Below, one piece after another: positions 1 through 6,763 of a stretch of DNA of 46,490 nucleotides. The stretch covers positions 1-46,490 of the forward strand of contig JBOGEN010000005.1 in the NCBI GenBank assembly GCA_050743265.1. The letters are read 5' to 3'. A model generated the notes under the pieces. It searched no databases. It saw nothing but the letters and a program-made list of their open reading frames with translations, and had not been told where the DNA came from. Position 1 is the first letter of the stretch. Each line of letters starts with the position of its first letter. Position numbers and translations under genes: made by a program. This DNA is from JBOGEN01 sp050743265 (GTDB lineage: Bacteria; Actinomycetota; Actinomycetes; JBOGEN01).

Positions 1-111
1 GTCCCGCGCCCGCCGCAGTGCCCGCCGGAGCGCGGTGGCGGTGGGCGCCGGGGACGGCGGCGCGACTGGCGGCGCGACCGGTGGGGGGACGGGCTGCGGC
101 GGGACGGCCAT
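1..111 (-). CDS. fbiC: FO synthase FbiC, N-terminal fragment (gene runs off window)
   Basis: Only the first 37 codons are inside the window. They read as a Pro/Ala-rich stretch followed by ATALRRALRRARD, which matches from memory the start of actinobacterial FbiC (the M. tuberculosis protein has ASALRRVLRRARDG at the same place). FbiC is the radical-SAM enzyme that makes the deazaflavin FO, the precursor used by FbiA. The ATG at 111 is supported by a TAGGCT -10 box whose first base lies 13 nt upstream (124-119), so the mRNA is probably leaderless. Divergent location next to fbiA-fbiB fits a shared F420 pathway. The radical-SAM domains cannot be seen here, so the call rests on the short N-terminus plus context. 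Confidence 0.72.
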   Translation of the reverse strand, partial: MAVPPQPVPPPVAPPVAPPSPAPTATALRRALRRARD

Positions 112-244
112 GGTGTCGAGCCTACGAGCCGCCTGTTCCGGGCCCCCGGCGAGACCGGCAGGACGGACTCGACCCCGAGCCCGGCGGGTGGGGCCCCGAG
201 GCCGGCGAGCCGGGGCGCCGCGCCCTGCTGCGAGACTCACCGGC
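112..244. promoter_or_regulatory. Divergent fbiC / fbiA promoter region
   Basis: This 133-bp gap separates two divergent F420 genes. On the minus strand TAGGCT (124-119) sits at the right distance for a leaderless fbiC transcript. I find no equally clear -10 box for fbiA on the plus strand. Confidence 0.5.
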
Positions 245-1222
245 ATGCGGATCGTCGTCCTGGCCGGGGGGATCGGCGCCGCCCGGTTCCTCGTCGGGCT
301 GCGCGCGCACCTCGCCGAGGTGGACCCCGGCAGCGAGGTCACCGTCGTCGGCAACACCGCCGACGACGTGACGCTCTTCGGGCTGCGGGTGTGCCCCGAC
401 CTCGACACCGTGATGTACACGCTGGGCGGGGGCATCGACGCCGAGCGGGGGTGGGGACGGACCGACGAGACGTTCCACGCCAGGGACGAGCTGGCCGCGT
501 ACGGCATTCCCGGCTCCTGGTTCGGCCTGGGCGACCGCGACCTGGCCACCCACCTGGTCCGGACGCAGATGCTCGGCTCGGGTTACCCGCTCTCGGCGGT
601 GACGGAGGCGCTGTGCGCCCGGTGGGAGCCCGGCGTCACGCTGCTGCCGATGAGCGACGACCGGGTCGAGACCCACGTCGTGATCGGCGACACGGAGACG
701 CCGGGCGGCCGGCGGGCCGTGCACTTCCAGGAGTACTGGGTACGCCTGCACGCCGAGCCCCACGCGTACGACGTCGTGGTGGTGGGGGCGGACGAGGCCA
801 AGCCCGGCCCCGGCGTGCTGGACGCGGTCGAGGCGGCCGACCTCGTGCTGATCGCCCCGTCCAACCCGGTGGTGAGCGTGGGCACGATCCTCGCGGTGCC
901 CGGCGTACGGGACGCGCTCGTGGCGACTGCCGCCCCTGTGGTCGGGCTGTCCCCGATCGTCGGCGGTGCCCCGGTCCGCGGCATGGCGGACAAGGTGCTC
1001 GCCGCGGTCGGCGTCCCGGCGTCCGCGTCGGCGGTCGCCCGCCACTACGGCCCCGACCTGCTCAACGGGTGGCTGGTGGACACCCGCGACGAGGGCGAGG
1101 TGGCCGAGGTCGAGCGTGCGGGCATCGCCTGTCGTGCCGTCCCGCTCATGATGAGTGACGAGGCCGCCACGGCGCGGATGGCCGCCGACGCGATGGGCCT
1201 GGCTGCCGAGGTCCGCGGGTGA
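245..1222 (+). CDS. fbiA: 2-phospho-L-lactate transferase (F420 biosynthesis, FbiA/CofD)
   Basis: The 325-residue product transfers the phospho-lactyl/phosphoenolpyruvyl moiety from the guanylylated donor to FO, giving F420-0 or its dehydro form, in the cytosol. It begins with the CofD signature MRIVVLAGGIGAARFLVGL, followed by VVGNTADDVTLFGLRVCPDLDT and DRDLATHLVRT segments typical of the family. The ATG at 245 is chosen because the family signature begins there; the frame is open further upstream but that stretch is Arg/Pro-rich and unlike the family. Its stop overlaps the start of the next gene in a GTGA, so the two are translationally coupled. Divergent fbiC and downstream fbiB give the FO-to-F420 steps in one locus. 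Confidence 0.93.
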   Translation: MRIVVLAGGIGAARFLVGLRAHLAEVDPGSEVTVVGNTADDVTLFGLRVCPDLDTVMYTLGGGIDAERGWGRTDETFHARDELAAYGIPGSWFGLGDRDLATHLVRTQMLGSGYPLSAVTEALCARWEPGVTLLPMSDDRVETHVVIGDTETPGGRRAVHFQEYWVRLHAEPHAYDVVVVGADEAKPGPGVLDAVEAADLVLIAPSNPVVSVGTILAVPGVRDALVATAAPVVGLSPIVGGAPVRGMADKVLAAVGVPASASAVARHYGPDLLNGWLVDTRDEGEVAEVERAGIACRAVPLMMSDEAATARMAADAMGLAAEVRG

Positions 1223-2559
1223 GCGCGGGTCACCCCGGTGCCGGGCCGCTGCAGGTACGCCCGCTGCACGGCATCGGCGAGGTACGCGCCGGTGACGACC
1301 TTGCCGCACTCGTGGCGGACGCACTGGCCCGCTCCGGGGACACGCTGGCGCACGGCGACGTGCTCGTCGTGACGAGCAAGGTCGTGAGCAAGGCGGAGGG
1401 CCGAGTCCGCCCCGCCCCGAGCCGCGAGGCCGCGATCGACGACGAGACCGTACGCCTCGTCGCCCGGCGCGGCCCGACCCGCATCGCGGAGACCCGGCAC
1501 GGGCTCGTGCTCGCCGCTGCCGGGGTGGACGCGTCGAACACCGAGCCGGGCACCGTCGTCCTGCTGCCGGAGGACCCGGACGGCTCGGCCCGTCGGCTGC
1601 GTGCCGGGCTCGCCGAGCGACTCGGCGTCCGGGTGGGGGTGGTCGTGTCGGACACGGCCGGGCGACCCTGGCGCGTGGGGGTCACCGACCTCGCGATCGG
1701 GCTCGCCGGGGTGCGCGCGCTCCACGACCTGCGCGGCGAGGTCGACCCGTACGGCAACCCGCTGGAGGCCACGCTCGTCGCGCAGGCCGACGAGGTCGCG
1801 GCCGCCGCGGATCTCGTCAAGGGCAAGCGGCGGGGCGTCCCCGTCGCGCTCGTGCGGGGCGCCGGCGGGATGGTGACGCCCGAGGACGGGCCGGGCGCCC
1901 AGGTGCTCCTGCGCCATGCCGAGGACGACATGTTCCGGCTCGGCACGGCAGAGGCCCACCGCGAGGGCGCCCGGACGGCAGTCGCCGCGCGCCGCACCGT
2001 GCGCACGTTCACCGACGCGCCGGTCGACGAGGCGGCACTGCGCCGTGCCGTCGCCGCCGCGACCACCGCACCCGCCCCGCACCACACCACCCCGTGGCGG
2101 TTCGTGCTCGTCGCCGACCCGGCGACCCGGACGCGGCTGCTCGACGCGATGCTCGACGCGTGGGTGGCCGACCTGCGCGGGGACGGCTTCACCGAGGAGC
2201 AGATCGCGCGCCGTACGCGCCGGGGCGACCTGCTGCGCCGGGCCCCCTGTCTCGTGGTGCCGTGCCTCGCCGGCGAGGGCGCCCACCCGTACCCGGACGC
2301 GCGGCGGGCCCGGGCCGAGCGGGAGATGTTCCTCGTCGCGATGGGCGCCGGGGTGGAGAACCTGCTGGTCGCGCTCGCCGCGGAAGGCCTCGGCTCGGCC
2401 TGGGTGTCCTCGACGATGTTCTGCCCGGACGTGGTGCGCGGCGTCCTCGACCTCCCGGACGGCTGGGACCCGATGGGCACGGTGGCCGTGGGCCACGCGG
2501 CGGAGCCTCCCCCGCCGCGTCCCGCGCGGGACGCGGACGCGTTCCTCCTCGTCCGCTGA
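1219..2559 (+). CDS. fbiB: F420:gamma-glutamyl ligase / dehydro-F420 reductase fusion (FbiB)
   Basis: The 446-residue length matches the two-domain actinobacterial FbiB rather than the single-domain archaeal CofE (about 250 residues). Residues about 10-245 are the CofE ligase domain (VLVVTSKVVSKAEGR, VVVSDTAGRPWRVGVTDLAIG, KGKRRGVPVALVRG), which adds glutamates to F420-0. Residues about 250-446 are a nitroreductase-fold domain (AARRTVRTFTDAPVDEAAL, ENLLVALAAEGLGSAWVSS), which in characterised FbiB binds FMN and reduces dehydro-F420-0. The GTG start overlaps the fbiA stop by 4 nt. It converges on the glycosylase gene with only 15 bp between stops. Confidence 0.93.
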   Translation: MSAGHPGAGPLQVRPLHGIGEVRAGDDLAALVADALARSGDTLAHGDVLVVTSKVVSKAEGRVRPAPSREAAIDDETVRLVARRGPTRIAETRHGLVLAAAGVDASNTEPGTVVLLPEDPDGSARRLRAGLAERLGVRVGVVVSDTAGRPWRVGVTDLAIGLAGVRALHDLRGEVDPYGNPLEATLVAQADEVAAAADLVKGKRRGVPVALVRGAGGMVTPEDGPGAQVLLRHAEDDMFRLGTAEAHREGARTAVAARRTVRTFTDAPVDEAALRRAVAAATTAPAPHHTTPWRFVLVADPATRTRLLDAMLDAWVADLRGDGFTEEQIARRTRRGDLLRRAPCLVVPCLAGEGAHPYPDARRARAEREMFLVAMGAGVENLLVALAAEGLGSAWVSSTMFCPDVVRGVLDLPDGWDPMGTVAVGHAAEPPPPRPARDADAFLLVR

Positions 2560-2574
2560 CGCCGGGCGCCCGGC

Positions 2575-3504
2575 TCAGACCCTGCGGAAGTCCCGCACCG
2601 CGTGCTTGGGCGCACGCCGCGGCACCGGGACCCCGGCGAGCTCCACCAGGCGTACGGCCCGGTAGCGGTGCCCCGCGTACGGGGCGAGCAGCGCGAGCAT
2701 CCCCGCGTCGTCCACCGGGTGCCCGCACAGCGCCATGCCGACCTGGCCCGGCAGGTGAAGGTCGCCCACCGACACGGCGTCGGGGTCCCCGTGTGCGCGC
2801 TGGCGTACCTCCGCCGCGGTCCACACGCCGACACCGGGGACGGCGCGCAAGCGGCGCTCGGCCTCCGCGTGGCTCATCCGGACGGTCTCCTCGAGCCGTC
2901 CCGCCACCCGGGCAGCCCGCACCGCCGTGTCCGCACGCTGCGGGCCCACCCCGGCACGGTGCCACTCCCAGGACGGGAGGGTGGCCCACGCCCGCGCGTC
3001 GGGCGGCACACGCATCCCGTCAGGGGCGGCAGGGGCAGGCTCACCGAACCGGGTCAGCAGCTCCCGCCACGACCGGTGGGCCTCCCGGCTGGTGACCTTC
3101 TGCTCGAGCACGGCTGCCAGCAGGGACTCGAGGACCAGCCCGGTGCGCGGCACCCGCCACCCCGCGTGACGCCGGAGGACGTCGCGCAGCAGGGGGTGCC
3201 CGGGCACGAACCCGGACGCGTCGTCGCCAGCGCCGAGCAGGTCGGGCAACCCGTCCAGCAGCCAGTCCCCACCCGGGCCCCAGGCCTCGGCGTCCACGAC
3301 CCCGTCGCGCCGCCGGACGCCGACACGGAGCGTGCCAGGGCCCTGCGGCGTACGGCAGGCACGCCAGACGCACCCGTCCGGCGTGACGCGCTGGGCAGGG
3401 TCCCAGGGGCCGTGTCGCAGCGGGCCCAGCGAGGCGTGCAGGTCCACCGGCCACTCCGGCCGCCACTCCCGGGACCTGCACGCGGCCCGGCGCGTCGTGG
3501 TCAC
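2575..3504 (-). CDS. DNA-3-methyladenine glycosylase II-type (HhH-GPD) protein
   Basis: The 309-residue product belongs to the HhH-GPD base-excision glycosylases that remove alkylated purines. The helix-hairpin-helix is at LRAVPGVGVWTAAEVRQRA, followed about 10 residues later by the catalytic aspartate region GDPDAVSVGDLHLP. The middle segment LESLLAAVLEQKVTSREAHRSW is the usual AlkA-like helix before the HhH. The GTG at 3504 is preferred because upstream sequence lacks family similarity. The gene diverges from the DUF3105 gene. No Ada or methyltransferase domain is attached, and there is no Fe-S Cys cluster. Substrate range cannot be read from sequence. Confidence 0.85.
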   Translation of the reverse strand: MTTTRRAACRSREWRPEWPVDLHASLGPLRHGPWDPAQRVTPDGCVWRACRTPQGPGTLRVGVRRRDGVVDAEAWGPGGDWLLDGLPDLLGAGDDASGFVPGHPLLRDVLRRHAGWRVPRTGLVLESLLAAVLEQKVTSREAHRSWRELLTRFGEPAPAAPDGMRVPPDARAWATLPSWEWHRAGVGPQRADTAVRAARVAGRLEETVRMSHAEAERRLRAVPGVGVWTAAEVRQRAHGDPDAVSVGDLHLPGQVGMALCGHPVDDAGMLALLAPYAGHRYRAVRLVELAGVPVPRRAPKHAVRDFRRV

Positions 3505-3560
3505 GGCCCCAGTGTCCCCGGACGGGCCCGCCTGGCCCGCCCGGGGCACGCCGGGATACG

Positions 3561-3566
3561 TAGACT
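3561..3566 (+). promoter_or_regulatory. Candidate -10 box TAGACT for the DUF3105 gene
   Basis: TAGACT matches the actinobacterial TAnnnT -10 consensus and lies about 90 nt upstream of the GTG start at 3656. No good -35 element is visible at 16-18 nt. Confidence 0.4.
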
Positions 3567-3655
3567 CCGGACCGTCGTCGCGGCACCCGGGGGCCGCCTG
3601 GCTCGCGTACCCCCGAGGCCGACCGACGCGTGCAGCGTTGCCAGGAAGGGACCCC

Positions 3656-4342
3656 GTGGCCAACAAGTCGAAGCAGAGCGCCAAGGAACGCCGGGCCAAG
3701 GTCGAGGAGATCAAACGCGCCCAGGCCCGGGCGGAACGGCGCAAGACGATGCTCTTCGTCGGCGTCGCCGCCTTCGTGGGCCTCGGGCTCATCGGCGCGG
3801 CCGTCGTCCCCGCCGTCCTGCAGGCGCGCAACGACCCGGCCAACAAGGACCCGGGGCAGATCGGGGTGCCGATCGCCCGGGCCGGGTGCGGGTCGGTGAT
3901 CGACGACAAGACCACCGGGGCCGCCGAGCACGTCCCGCCGGGCACCCCGGTCAAGTACGCCACGGTGCCGCCCAGCTCGGGCAAGCACTACGACGTCCCG
4001 CTGCCGTTCAGCCGCAAGTTCTACACCGCGGACGACGACCCCGCGGTGGAGAACCTCGTACACAACCTCGAGCACGGCTACTCCGTGGTCTGGTACGACG
4101 ACACGCTCAAGGGCAAGCAGCTCGAGGCGCTTCAGGACCTGAGCGAGCGCATCCCGCAGGACCGGCCGAAGTTCATCGTCGCGCCGTGGGACGAGGCCCG
4201 TGGGTCGTTGCCCGCCGGCAAGCACGTGGCCATGTCGGTGTGGGGTCACCGCCAGCTGTGCGCCGAGCCCAGCGGCAAGGCCATCGCGGACTTCTCCGAG
4301 GAGTTCCCGCCGAGCATCGCCCCGGAGCCGAACGCCGCCTGA
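3656..4342 (+). CDS. DUF3105 family single-pass membrane protein
   Basis: The 228-residue protein has a basic, helical N-terminus (residues about 2-38, rich in Lys/Arg/Glu), one membrane segment (MLFVGVAAFVGLGLIGAAVV, about 36-60), and an outside domain. The domain holds the DUF3105 signatures HYDVPLPFSRKFY, VENLVHNLEHGYSVVWYDD and WGHRQLCAEPS, with conserved His and Cys residues. GTG at 3656 has a good ribosome site (AGGAAGGG, 3643-3650). Function is unknown. The conserved histidines could bind a metal, which is inference. The gene ends at a perfect 8-bp hairpin shared with the convergent NDP-sugar gene. Confidence 0.85.
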   Translation: MANKSKQSAKERRAKVEEIKRAQARAERRKTMLFVGVAAFVGLGLIGAAVVPAVLQARNDPANKDPGQIGVPIARAGCGSVIDDKTTGAAEHVPPGTPVKYATVPPSSGKHYDVPLPFSRKFYTADDDPAVENLVHNLEHGYSVVWYDDTLKGKQLEALQDLSERIPQDRPKFIVAPWDEARGSLPAGKHVAMSVWGHRQLCAEPSGKAIADFSEEFPPSIAPEPNAA

Positions 4343-4362
4343 CCCGGGCCACCCGCCCGGGT
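4342..4362. terminator. Hairpin between convergent DUF3105 and NDP-sugar genes
   Basis: ACCCGGGC (4342-4349), a 5-nt loop, then GCCCGGGT (4355-4362) form a perfect 8-bp stem starting at the last base of the DUF3105 stop codon. No U-tract follows, as is common in actinomycetes. It could act in both directions because the next gene ends at 4395 from the other side. Confidence 0.6.
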
Positions 4363-4394
4363 ACGCCGCACGCGGACCCTGCGTACGCCGACGG

Positions 4395-5477
4395 TCAGGC
4401 GTCGCTGGAGAAGCGCACGGCGCCGGCGGCGATCTCGGCACCCGGCCAGACGCGGACGCCGCCGAGCAGCTCGTTGCCGGGGCCGACGGTGACCCGGTCG
4501 CCGAGCACGGCGCCGTCGAGCACGGTGCCGGCCCCTACCGTCGCACCCGCGCCGACGGCACTGGCGCGCACCCGTGCGCCCGCCTCGACGACAGCGCCCT
4601 CGAGCAGCACCGAGCCGTCCACGACCGCGTCCGCACCGACGCAGGCCCGCGGCCCCACCGTGCTCCCGCCGGTGACCACGGCTGACGGGTCGACGGACGC
4701 GCCCGGCATGACCAGCCGCTCCCCCGGGGTGCCGGGCAGAGCCGGGGAGCCGACCCGGCCGAGCACGAGGTCGGCCGAGCCACGCACGTACGCCGCCGGG
4801 GAGCCGATGTCGAGCCAGTACGTCTCGTCGACCACACCCTGCAGGGGACGTCCGGCGGCCAGCAGCGCCGGGAACGTCTCGCGCTCGACCGACACAGGCC
4901 GCCCCGCGGGGATCTCGTCGATCACCGCGCGGGTGAACACGTAGCAACCCGCGTTGACCTGGTCGGTGACGACCTGCTCGGGGCGCTGCGGCTTCTCGGT
5001 GAACGCGAGGACTCTCCCGGTCTCGTCGGTGGGCACGAGACCGAAAGCGCGCGGGTCCTCCACCCGGGTGAGGTGCAGGGTCGCGTCCGCCCTCGCGTCG
5101 TGGTGCGCGGACACGAGACCGGCCAGGTCGACCCCGGACAGGATGTCGCCGTTGAACACGAGCACGGGGTCGTCCGGCCCGCAGGTCAGGAGACCGGCGG
5201 CATGGCGTACGGCGCCGCCGGTACCCAGCGGCACCTCCTCCACCGTGTGGACGAGGTCGAGCCCGAGGTCAGCGCTGTCGGAGAGGTACTCGGCGAAGAC
5301 CTCGGCCCGGTAGGAGGTGGCGAGCACGACGCGTGTGACGCCGGCTGCGCCCGCTCGGGCAAGCACGTGCCGGAGGAACGGGACACCGGCCACCGGCAGC
5401 AGCGGCTTGGGTGTGACGACCGTCAGGGGGCGAAGGCGCGTGCCCTGTCCCCCGACCAGGAGCACCGCCTGGGTCAC
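4395..5477 (-). CDS. NDP-sugar pyrophosphorylase (mannose-1-phosphate guanylyltransferase-like)
   Basis: The 360-residue enzyme joins a sugar 1-phosphate to an NTP to make an NDP-sugar for glycan synthesis in the cytosol. Residues about 1-235 are the nucleotidyltransferase domain: LLVGGQGTRLRPLT is the NTP loop, followed by TPKPLLPVAGVPFL, LVFNGDILSG (metal-binding Asp) and VNAGCYVFTRAVID. Residues about 265-355 are a left-handed beta-helix (repeated VGAGATVGAGTVLDGAVLGD pattern), as in GDP-mannose and related pyrophosphorylases. The GTG at 5477 overlaps the upstream glycosyltransferase stop by 4 nt, so the two are coupled. Sugar and nucleotide specificity (GDP-mannose is usual in actinomycetes) are not fixed by the sequence. 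Confidence 0.88.
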   Translation of the reverse strand: MTQAVLLVGGQGTRLRPLTVVTPKPLLPVAGVPFLRHVLARAGAAGVTRVVLATSYRAEVFAEYLSDSADLGLDLVHTVEEVPLGTGGAVRHAAGLLTCGPDDPVLVFNGDILSGVDLAGLVSAHHDARADATLHLTRVEDPRAFGLVPTDETGRVLAFTEKPQRPEQVVTDQVNAGCYVFTRAVIDEIPAGRPVSVERETFPALLAAGRPLQGVVDETYWLDIGSPAAYVRGSADLVLGRVGSPALPGTPGERLVMPGASVDPSAVVTGGSTVGPRACVGADAVVDGSVLLEGAVVEAGARVRASAVGAGATVGAGTVLDGAVLGDRVTVGPGNELLGGVRVWPGAEIAAGAVRFSSDA

Positions 5478-6601
5478 GTCGCGGCCGCGCGCTCGTACGA
5501 GGCGAGGTGGGCCTCCGCCGAGGCCGACCAGGGGAACTCGGCTGCCCTGGCCTGCCCCATCTCGGAGAGGACACGCCGGCGCTCCGGGTCGTCGAGCAGG
5601 CCGCGCAGACCGTCGGCGATCGCGTCCGCGTCGGTGTCCACGTACGCGACCGCGTCGCCGCCGACCTCGGGAAGGGAGAGCATCCGCGTCGTCAGCACCG
5701 GGGCACCGCAGGCCATCGCCTCCAGCACGGGGAGCCCGAAGCCCTCCGCCAGGCTGGGGAACGCCACCACCGCGGCACCACCGAGGAACCCGGGAAGATC
5801 CATCGAACGGAGGAACCCGGGCCGGACGAGCCGCAGGTGGGACGGGACCTCCGCGATCGCCGCGTCCACCTCCTCGTCCCAGCCGCTGCCGCCGGCGAGC
5901 ACGAGGGCTGGCGGAGTCTCCATGTCGAACACGGCACGGGACCAGCCACGGATGAGGTTGGGCACGTTCTTGCGCCGCTCGAGCACGCCCAGGAACGCCA
6001 CGTACGGGTGACCGTGAAGGCCCAGCCGGTCCGACACCCGGCGGCGTTGGGTCTCGGCCGGCGCGTGGAACTGGGTCGTGTCCACCCCGTGGTAGGCGAC
6101 GTCCACCCGGGTCGGGTCGGCGTCGAGCAGCCGCACCAGCTCGTCCCGCGTCGCCTTGGACGGGACGATGCACCGCGTGGCCCGGCGCAGCGAGGTTCGG
6201 GTGGCCGAGCGGAAGAAGCCGCCCTTGACCGAGGCGTGAAGCTCGGGCTCGGTGAAGAAGCTCGCGTCGTGCAAGGTCACGACGACGGGCTTTCCGACGC
6301 GCAGCGGCATCGTGTAGTGCGGGGAGTGCACGACGTCCGCGCCGACCTGCTGGGCCACGAGCGGCAGGCCGGTCTGCTCCCAGGCGAGCCTCGCAGGGCG
6401 GTGCGCGATGGCCGCCGGGCCGCTGACCACCTGGGCACGGGGCGCGAGCCGGGCGTACCGCTCGGCGTCGGCGCGCTGGCAGGACACGGCCACGTCCGCA
6501 TCGAGCGCCTCGAGGGCCGGGAGGAGGCCGTCCACGTACCTGCCGACGCCACCCCGGTCCGCGGGGACGGCGGTCGCGTCGATGAGCACACGCGGCGCCA
6601 C
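5474..6601 (-). CDS. GT4 family glycosyltransferase (GT-B fold)
   Basis: The 375-residue protein has the layout of retaining GT4 enzymes. The N-terminal Rossmann domain starts VLIDATAVPADRGGVGRYVDG. A donor domain carries FLGVLERRKNVPNLIRGW and the EX7E motif region FPSLAEGFGLPVLEAMACGAPVLTT (about 285-310). It probably transfers the sugar activated by the downstream, 4-nt-overlapping pyrophosphorylase, perhaps mannose, to a lipid or glycan acceptor at the inner face of the membrane. The GTG at 6601 has GAGGAG about 9 nt upstream. A TAGGCT box (6652-6647) about 45 nt upstream is a likely -10. The acceptor is unknown. Confidence 0.88.
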   Translation of the reverse strand: MAPRVLIDATAVPADRGGVGRYVDGLLPALEALDADVAVSCQRADAERYARLAPRAQVVSGPAAIAHRPARLAWEQTGLPLVAQQVGADVVHSPHYTMPLRVGKPVVVTLHDASFFTEPELHASVKGGFFRSATRTSLRRATRCIVPSKATRDELVRLLDADPTRVDVAYHGVDTTQFHAPAETQRRRVSDRLGLHGHPYVAFLGVLERRKNVPNLIRGWSRAVFDMETPPALVLAGGSGWDEEVDAAIAEVPSHLRLVRPGFLRSMDLPGFLGGAAVVAFPSLAEGFGLPVLEAMACGAPVLTTRMLSLPEVGGDAVAYVDTDADAIADGLRGLLDDPERRRVLSEMGQARAAEFPWSASAEAHLASYERAAAT

Positions 6602-6646
6602 GGAACCCGCTCCTCGTCTGCTGCTCGTTGCGATCTGGTCGGCCTC

Positions 6647-6652
6647 AGCCTA
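6647..6652 (-). promoter_or_regulatory. Candidate -10 box (TAGGCT) for the GT4/NDP-sugar operon
   Basis: TAGGCT on the minus strand lies about 45 nt upstream of the GT4 start and leaves room for a roughly 40-nt leader carrying the GAGGAG ribosome site. The -35 region is not convincing. The rest of the gap 6602-6763 shows nothing else. Confidence 0.45.
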
Positions 6653-6763
6653 CGCCTGCCGGGGGCACACTCAGGAGACGCCCGTCACACCTTCGGACGT
6701 GCCGCGGAGCCGGGCCGGCGATGCCGGCTCGGCCCCGCGTTCGGGTGGTCCCAGGGCGCCCGG

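Noticed and set aside
2602..4944. A 780-codon plus-strand open frame spanning several genes
   Set aside because: It crosses the glycosylase, DUF3105 and NDP-sugar genes in the wrong frame with low-complexity Pro/Arg composition.
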